DNA from: Brachionus manjavacas
Taxonomy: Eukaryota; Rotifera; Eurotatoria; Ploima; Brachionidae
DNA length: 64,000 nucleotides
NCBI GenBank assembly: GCA_019054805.1
Contig: JAHQIY010000003.1
Location: 5,270,001-5,334,000 of the forward strand
Direction of reading: 5' to 3'
The notes under the pieces are model-generated. The model searched no databases. It was not told where the DNA came from and saw only the letters and a program-made list of their open reading frames with translations. This document shows positions 57,598 to 64,000 of this stretch, piece by piece. The position numbers and the translations under genes were made by a program. Position 1 is the stretch's first letter. Every line of letters starts with the position of its first letter.

Positions 57598-60500
57598 TTA
57601 AACTTTTGAGGCCATTAAATCCTCATGTTTCTTGGCCGATCTTGTCATGTGTGTCTTTAACCCACTCTAACTTTTACATACTTGACCACAAATTCAACAT
57701 TTAAATTCGTCTTTATTTTTATCTAATATCGTTGTATTAGTATCTTGAAAATCAGTTGATTCATCTTCTGTCAACTCCTGATTTTCTATCTCTAATTCGA
57801 CCATACCTTGATCCAATCTATCCATTATAAAACTCTCATTTGTAGCTATATTATCTTGATTACTATCTTCCTGATCCTCTTCTTGGTTTGTTTGAAATTC
57901 GTTCAAATTCAAATCAACATTAAAATTTTGACCTGAATTTTGAATATTATGATCTTGATCTTCTTTTTCTTGCTCCTGCTCGTTTAGAACTTGATCATTA
58001 ACTATAGGTACACCACTCTGTATCTCTATGTCATCTAACACACCTGCTTGATTAGCTTCTTGATCAGCATTAGTTGGATTTTAAGCTTCTTTTAGCCTCC
58101 TAACTATTAATGCAGTCTGAGACCTCTTTTGTCTCCAATCATCGTCTAATTGTTCTTGATTAAAATTTTCCAAATTTTTCACCGAACGTCTCATATTGTA
58201 CTTGACCATACGATCATAATGAACTACCTGAATTTTTTGATTCTCTGTGTTTACAATTTCATAATTGCACTCATTTATTTTCTTCTTGATTACAAAAGGA
58301 CCCATGTAATTTGGCTCGAAGCTTCTTACATGTCCTACCACTTGACGAGAATTAATTAACAAGACAAAGTCTCCAATTTCAAAAATAACTTTGTTGCTTG
58401 AATTCTTATCAAATTGTTTCTTCTGTGATGTTTGCGCTTGATTAATATTCTTGACAATATTCTCTGTCAATTCTTTTCCCTTAATTCTTAACTCTGGAGT
58501 ATTAATTTCTAAAGCCCTATCGTTACTTGAAGGTAAAATTTTCTTGAATACGACCTGATTTGGTGCATACCCTGTTGAGCTATGTATGTTGTTGTTGTAT
58601 GCAAAAACAACGTCATTTAACACCAAATCCCAATTGTCATGTTGACTATTCACATACGCACACAACATTTGCTTGATCGTCTTATTTGTTCGTTCCACCA
58701 ATCCATTACATTGTGGATGATACCCTGTTGTTCTCAATTTCTTTATGCTATACTCTTGACAAAATTCCTTGAAAATATTTGCCTCAAAATTTCTACCTTG
58801 ATCGGTTAACCATGATAATGGTGTTCCGAATTTGTTGATTACGTCTTCCTTTAAAAACATCACTGTAATCTCAGCTGTATAACTTGGGACAGCCTTGGCA
58901 ACGACAAACTTTGAAAAATGGTCAATTGCAATAATAATAAATCTGTTGCTTCTTATTATCATCTTTAACGGACCTGCAACATCGACACAAATTAAATCCC
59001 AAATTTTGTTCACTTTGATTGATACTAAAGGGTGTTTGTTGCCCTTTTTTGTTGATAGCTTGAATTTTTGGCACGTGTCACATGATTTACAATAATCATA
59101 GACAAATGACTTGATACCAGGCCAACTAAACCTTGATTCTAAACTTCTAAAAGTCTTCTCGAATCCTAAATGACCTGACGTAATTGCATCATGGTATAAG
59201 CTGCAAATTTGTAATTGCTTGTGCTTTGGAACAATTACCAAATTTGTGCCAGCTTTACCCTTGAGCTAGAGTGTACCTCTTTCAATTATTAATTGGTCTT
59301 GATTTGCCTTCCAATAACTCGCATTTTCCACATCCTGAAAATCGATTTTGTCTCCTGTTTTGATTGCTAACTTGACTACGGCTATTTCTCTGTCCATTTC
59401 TTGCTCAAATTCCCAATCAATGTTTATATTAAAATCGAGTGCATTCACATCATGCTCGACTTTTAATATTTCAATACTATTAACTCCTTCTTGAGTTATT
59501 CTTGATAATACATCAGCTGTATTATTCTGCTTCCCTGGACAATACACAATTGAATAATCTAACTCTTGAAGTTTTAACAACAATTTGTATAACCGACCAT
59601 TCGGTTCTTTTGACTTGATCAAAGTACTAAGCGGTTTATGGTCGGTAAAAAATTTTATGTGTCTCCCATAAATATATGCTTGAAAATGCCTTGAAGCCCA
59701 AACTATTGCTAGCATCTCTCTCTCGCTAGTCGAATAGTTCCGTTCACTTACATTTAATTGTCTGCTACCGTACGCAACCGGATGAATCTTGACATTCACC
59801 ATTTGAGTTAAAACTGCTCCAATACCAACACCTGAAGCATCTGTATAAATTGCAAAATCTTTCTTAAAATCTGGATAAACCAACACTGGTGCCTTGACCA
59901 ATTGCTCTTTAAGCCTCTCAAAAGCTTCTTGAGTCTCATTTGTCCACTGGAAAATCATTTTAGCTTTTGTAAGCTCAAACAAACATGCGGCAGTTGTACT
60001 AAACTCAGGAATGAATCGACGGTAATACGACATCATCCCTAAAAAACGCTTTATATCGTCCTTATTCTTTGGAGCTTCCATTTTTGAAATCACTTGTGTC
60101 TAAGCTTGATCTGGTTTTAACCCACTACTTGTTATACAGTAACCTAAATAATTTACTTGACTCATTCCAAAACAACACTTTGATGGCTTTAATTTAAGAT
60201 TAGCACTTTTAAACCTTCATATGATCAATTCTAGACGATACAAATGTGATGCAAAATCCCTTGAATAGACCATCACATCGTCTAAATACACCAAACAATA
60301 TTTCGATGTGAGATTCCGAAGGAGGGTGTCCATGAGTCTCTGGAATGTAGACGGCGCATTACATAGACCAAACGGCATAACGCTGAAATGATACAGCTTA
60401 TTATTGGCTATGAATGCTGTCTTCTCTTTATCGTCACGAGCTAGTGGTATTTGCCAATATCCACTAGCTAGATCTAGCGTACTAAAAAATTTTGAACCAC

Positions 60501-62370
60501 CCAACGCGTCTATCGTGTCATCTATACGCGGCAACGGATACGAATCCTTTACTGTAACTTGATTTAGTTTTCTAAAATCAATGCAAAATCTAAATTCTTG
60601 CTTTTGTCCATCTTGAACCTTCTTCTTGATCAATATAATTGGACTAGACCAGGGACTATGACTTTCTTCTATAACCTTGCTCCTTAACATTTGCTTTATT
60701 TGTCGATCTACCTCCTCTTGTGCTGCTTGAGGTAATCTATATGCTCTTTGCCTTAACGGTGTCGCATCACCCGTATTTATTTTATGCTCTGTACCATTTG
60801 AATTTCCCATCTCGAATTCTGACCACTGGAATACATCCACATACTTTAGTATTAATTTTTCTAAATCATTTCGATCCTTGATCGATAGCTCTTGATTAAT
60901 TTTAATTTTTGAAAAATCTATTTTCATCTCTTGTTCAGATGACTTCTTTACATCTTGAACATCTTCTGCTTGATCATCCACGACCTCAGCTTCGTTTACT
61001 ACTCCGATTACTGTTCCATTTTCTATAACCGTGTCGTTATTGGACGCATTTAAAACACTAACATATATTGTACCATCATCTTGAACATTTCCAACACTAT
61101 TTGCCCACACAACACCTCTTGATAAATCACTTATCGACGGCGACTTAGGTTCAAACATCAACCCTTTTGATTTGTCTACACAATCAATCTTGACTTTAAC
61201 CAAATTTTCTGAACTCGCTTTAACACATACTTTACCATCTAGTTTTATTATTTTTGAATACGGTTTCGCTTCTTCGACTTGATTTGAAATATAATTCAAC
61301 CGAAATTCATCATCATTGTCTTTGATTGATATCTGGCACTTCTCAAAGTCGAAATTTGCTTTGAATTTCTTGAGAAAGTCGATACCCAATATACCAGTTT
61401 CTGACACATTTGCGAAAATAAAATCATGATTTCCGACCCATTCGTTGATTCTCAATTTCACTTGGCCAGTTGCACACTTGATTTTCTCTGTCTTACGAGC
61501 TGATCTTATTGTTAAGTCGGCTCGCTTGAGATCCCATCCATCCACTTTATTACTATAACTACTACTTCTACCCTTGTTGTACCTCTCTTGATTAAACTCG
61601 GTACGCTTGCTTGATGTTAGATATTCACTCGATTTACTATAACGCTTAAAACTATTCTCATTCGATTCCTTTCTAGAAGATTGATTAATTCTTGATAAAC
61701 AATCCACACTCTTGTGACCAAACTTGCTACAAAAATTGCAACTACCATTAAATTTAACAACTTTTGGATTACTGAATTTAAACTCTCTATGTTCCATTTT
61801 GTTAATTTCCATTGGCTCCTGCTTAATTTGTTGGAAATGTCCTGTGTACATTTCCTTATAATCGACAGACTTGTCGAACACACTTACAATATCCGACCAA
61901 CTTTTATCCGATTGTAACTCAAGGAAACTCTTGATGTGACTTGGTACTGTTGAAACTAATCTTGACATCAACATTCTTGATCTACCATTTAACTCTAACC
62001 CAGGCATACCCTTATCTAGTAGCCTTTCTATATCATGACAAAAATCTCCGATTTTCTCATCTTGCTTCAATTGTCTTGAATAAAACAAATTTAAATAATA
62101 CTCGGGTGACTTTATACATTTCCCTTTTAACGTATCTAATATCTTCTTGATATCTTCCTTATCAGCTGCTTGCATTTGGTCAAAAGCCTTCTTTGCTTTA
62201 CCAACTAAACAAAACTCAATTGCTTCTGCTTGCTTCTTAATATCCCATCCGTATATTATGCAATCATACTTGAATGCTGACACAAAATCGTCATAACATC
62301 CACTTTCTCCATCATAAGCTAAATTGTTACCCATACCACGTTTCAACATCTTACTGGCTTTGTATTCCAT
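57598..62370 (-). pseudogene. Gypsy gag-pol polyprotein with six in-frame stops
   Basis: From ATG 62370 to TAA 57598 is 1591 codons in one frame, with no frameshift. Gag: helical capsid-like part (residues about 20-190) and a CCHC knuckle CNFCSKFGHKSVDC (about residue 215). Protease: only the C-terminal half is visible (KLRINEWVGNHDFIF..ILGIDFL); no DTG/DSG motif occurs before it. Reverse transcriptase: FRFCIDFRKLN, STLDLASGYWQI, FGLCNAPSTFQRLMD and YLDD. RNase H: YTDASG, an E in SEREML, TDHKPL. Integrase: HHCC zinc site ending in CKSCDTC, then the D, D, E residues in CVDVAGP, TDQGRNFE and LVERTNK. The stops are TGA 60217-60219, TAG 60100-60102, TAG 59266-59268, TAA 58081-58083, TGA 57694-57696 and TAG 57667-57669. 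Beyond integrase an acidic tail leads to a C2H2 finger-like end. Confidence 0.93.
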
Positions 62371-62900
62371 TTACTAAGCTAAACTTATCTTCTAATCACA
62401 ACTTGATTTTTACTTTTGCTTAACAAAATCACTAAGCTTGACAACTTTTCACAGCACGACTTGATTTTCTATCTAAAATCACTAATGCTTGAACACAATT
62501 TCAAACTGACTTGATTTTTCTTTCTTAAATACAAAATAATCACAATGATCACACTTATTTCTTTTGAATATCTTCTCTTTAAGTTATATTCCTTTCCACT
62601 AAGCTCTTACACGCTTTTCTAATTCAATTGTTTCTAACTTTATTCTTTACACAATAAGAATTACACTCGATTTAAAATTTCTCTCGATTCAACAACGAAG
62701 AAATCTTTATTTTTTTTTTTTTTTTCTTTGACACCCTATTACTTAACAATGCAACACAATGTGCTTGCAACTTAATTTCTACTACTATTTTCTAATGTTC
62801 TCTATTAACAACACGCCTCTTTACCAAAACTTGATTTTAGCACACACTTGAATCTTAACAAGCTTGATTCTTAACTCTTGACTAGCTTACACAATTTAAA

Positions 62901-62918
62901 GCTTAGCCGCTATCACCA
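62901..62918 (-). other. primer-binding site candidate
   Basis: One base after the 5' LTR the element strand reads TGGTGATAGCGGCTAAGC. TGG pairs with the CCA end of a tRNA primer. I could not match the following bases to a particular tRNA. Confidence 0.6.
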
Positions 62919-62919
62919 A

Positions 62920-63051
62920 TGTGACGGTAACTTAATTAAAAGATTAACTAACAGTTAAGTTTTCTATATTTCTTTATTATTTAAAGTTAAGACCAAGTGA
63001 AGTCTTAAACTTCACTTCTATTTATATTAGAAGGGAGGACCGGGTCTTACA
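62920..63051 (-). repeat. 5' LTR (132 bp)
   Basis: Identical to the 3' LTR as far as I can read. It should carry the element promoter; no clear TATA box beyond AT-rich words is seen. Confidence 0.95.
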
Positions 63052-63055
63052 AAAG

Positions 63056-63855
63056 TAAAAAAAAATTTAAATATTTAGTTTGGTAAACAAATTTTTGTTA
63101 GAAATTAAGTTAAAATGTATGTCTCGGTAAGTTGATAATAAAACAGTGTGATCTAAATTTTTAAAAAGCCCTTTTGCCTTTCTTTTTTATTGTACTTTAT
63201 CTGAATTTTATTTCTTTTATTACTGTCCTGTTTGTTTAAATTAAATTCTAACATGAATTTGCATTATTAACAAATTTATTCTTATCATGGTCAAATTAGA
63301 TAAAATTTAATAAAATTCATATAAAGTACAAAAATTAAAAAATCAATAAATAAAAATGTAAAAAGAAACATAAAATTTAATAAAATATTTCTTTTAAATA
63401 TATTTTCAAGTTTTTTTAAATTATCGGTCATAAGTGGTAAAACTGAAATTTTCAATTTTTTTTTCAAATGATAAGCCATCACTTCCTTTTGACACTACAA
63501 TTCAGTGATGTTAACAGATATTGTAGTAAAAGAACTTATAAGACACAAAATTCTAGTCTACAATCTTGAAAATATTAAAGGTTATTAAAAGGAAACTGCA
63601 TTAATTATCAGCCTAACTACTTAGCCGAGATTTGAGTTTTAAATAATTTTTTAGAATATCAGGACATTGTTAGATTAAATATTCTTTATTTTTAATTTTT
63701 CAAAATAGTATTTTTTTCTTAAATTAAATAAAAAAAAACAACAATTATTCGATCAACATCAATAAACTCAAATCGGACTATAATTATCAAAAATTTTTGG
63801 AAAAAAAATTTATTTATAAACAAAATACAAAATATTAAACATCCCATAATTTGAC
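63056..63855. other. intergenic AT-rich region
   Basis: Right flank of the Gypsy insertion. No gene recognised. Confidence 0.45.
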
Positions 63856-64000
63856 TTATTTTTTAGCTGATAAACTGTGCTCATAAATTTTGTTTTCCAA
63901 ATCATTTAACGTCGACAAAATATCTTTTAAATCATCAGTAAAATTCCTCACAAAATAAAGCTTAAGGGTATCAATAGCATTAATAGCCTCGATTTTTTCA
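63856..64000 (-). CDS. C-terminal fragment of a gene cut by the window edge, possibly pogo-type transposase
   Basis: Open frame from the window edge to TAA at 63858-63856, reading IEAINAIDTLKLYFVRNF and DDLKDILSTLNDLENKIYEH, then a basic end SAKK. The pattern EAI.A(I/L).TL..YF......D....L..LE is common at the C-terminus of Tigger/pogo DDE transposases. Only about 47 residues are visible, so the call is tentative. Confidence 0.4.
   Translation of the reverse strand, partial: EKIEAINAIDTLKLYFVRNFTDDLKDILSTLNDLENKIYEHSLSAKK

Larger units (their letters stand above)
57272..63051 (-). mobile_element. full-length Ty3/Gypsy LTR retrotransposon
   Basis: A 5780-bp element on the minus strand, bounded by two 132-bp LTRs that I find identical base for base. 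Both are flanked by AAAG (57268-57271 and 63052-63055), a 4-bp target duplication. The internal part has gag with a CCHC zinc knuckle, a protease remnant, reverse transcriptase, RNase H and integrase in that order, which defines Ty3/Gypsy (integrase last). The coding frame is broken by six stops and the protease lacks its active-site motif, so the copy is not autonomous. Confidence 0.97.

Overview
This window looks like nuclear DNA of a small-genome protostome animal. The evidence is an innexin (gap-junction family absent from plants, fungi and bacteria), many spliceosomal introns of about 45-90 bp with GT..AG ends, very AT-rich DNA, a metazoan-type Ly6 domain joined to a chitin-binding domain, and a mix of Ty3/Gypsy, LINE, Mutator-like and Tc1/pogo-type mobile DNA. 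A rotifer such as Brachionus would fit the base composition and intron sizes, but that is inference, not proof. I saw no bacterial operon, CRISPR array, rRNA or convincing tRNA.

Layout, left to right. The end of an unknown gene and a divergent ADP-ribosyl-acceptor hydrolase (ARH3-like) are followed by LINE debris. An eight-exon DHTKD1 (2-oxoadipate dehydrogenase E1) comes next. After a long gene-free stretch there is a secreted Ly6 + CBM14 protein, then a repeat-rich zone (MITE, CGGTC-rich patch, A-rich tract, and a Mutator-like element nested inside a LINE). On the minus strand follow a two-exon acidic protein of unknown function and a 2082-residue TPR + CHAT protein (TTC28-like). The next gene runs over 12 kb on the minus strand. 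I rebuilt it as 18 exons encoding 1547 residues: signal peptide, five tandem copies of an unrecognised ~250-residue module, a stalk, three EGF domains and one transmembrane helix. Its promoter end is 428 bp from the 3' end of an intronless innexin. Then come a glycine-zipper-like protein, the CCA-adding enzyme TRNT1, an inverted-repeat DNA transposon relic, a lysine-rich nuclear-type protein, an intronless ankyrin-SOCS box protein and a full-length Ty3/Gypsy element. A fragment that may be a pogo-type transposase closes the window.

The recognisable host genes do different jobs (lysine/tryptophan catabolism, tRNA maturation, cell-cell channels, ubiquitin-ligase adaptor, ADP-ribose biology) and I see no sign that they act as one pathway. 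The most original item is the five-module membrane protein at 30063-42302: each module is built from a conserved three-exon cassette with constant intron phases. Other strong observations are the ARH3-like protein that has lost its C-terminal metal-binding motif, the Gypsy element with identical LTRs yet six in-frame stops and no visible protease active site, and the MULE-in-LINE nesting with a clean target duplication.

Limits: all exon models were assembled by hand from splice consensus and reading phase. Totals divide by three for every multi-exon model with both ends given, but no transcript or homology search was available.
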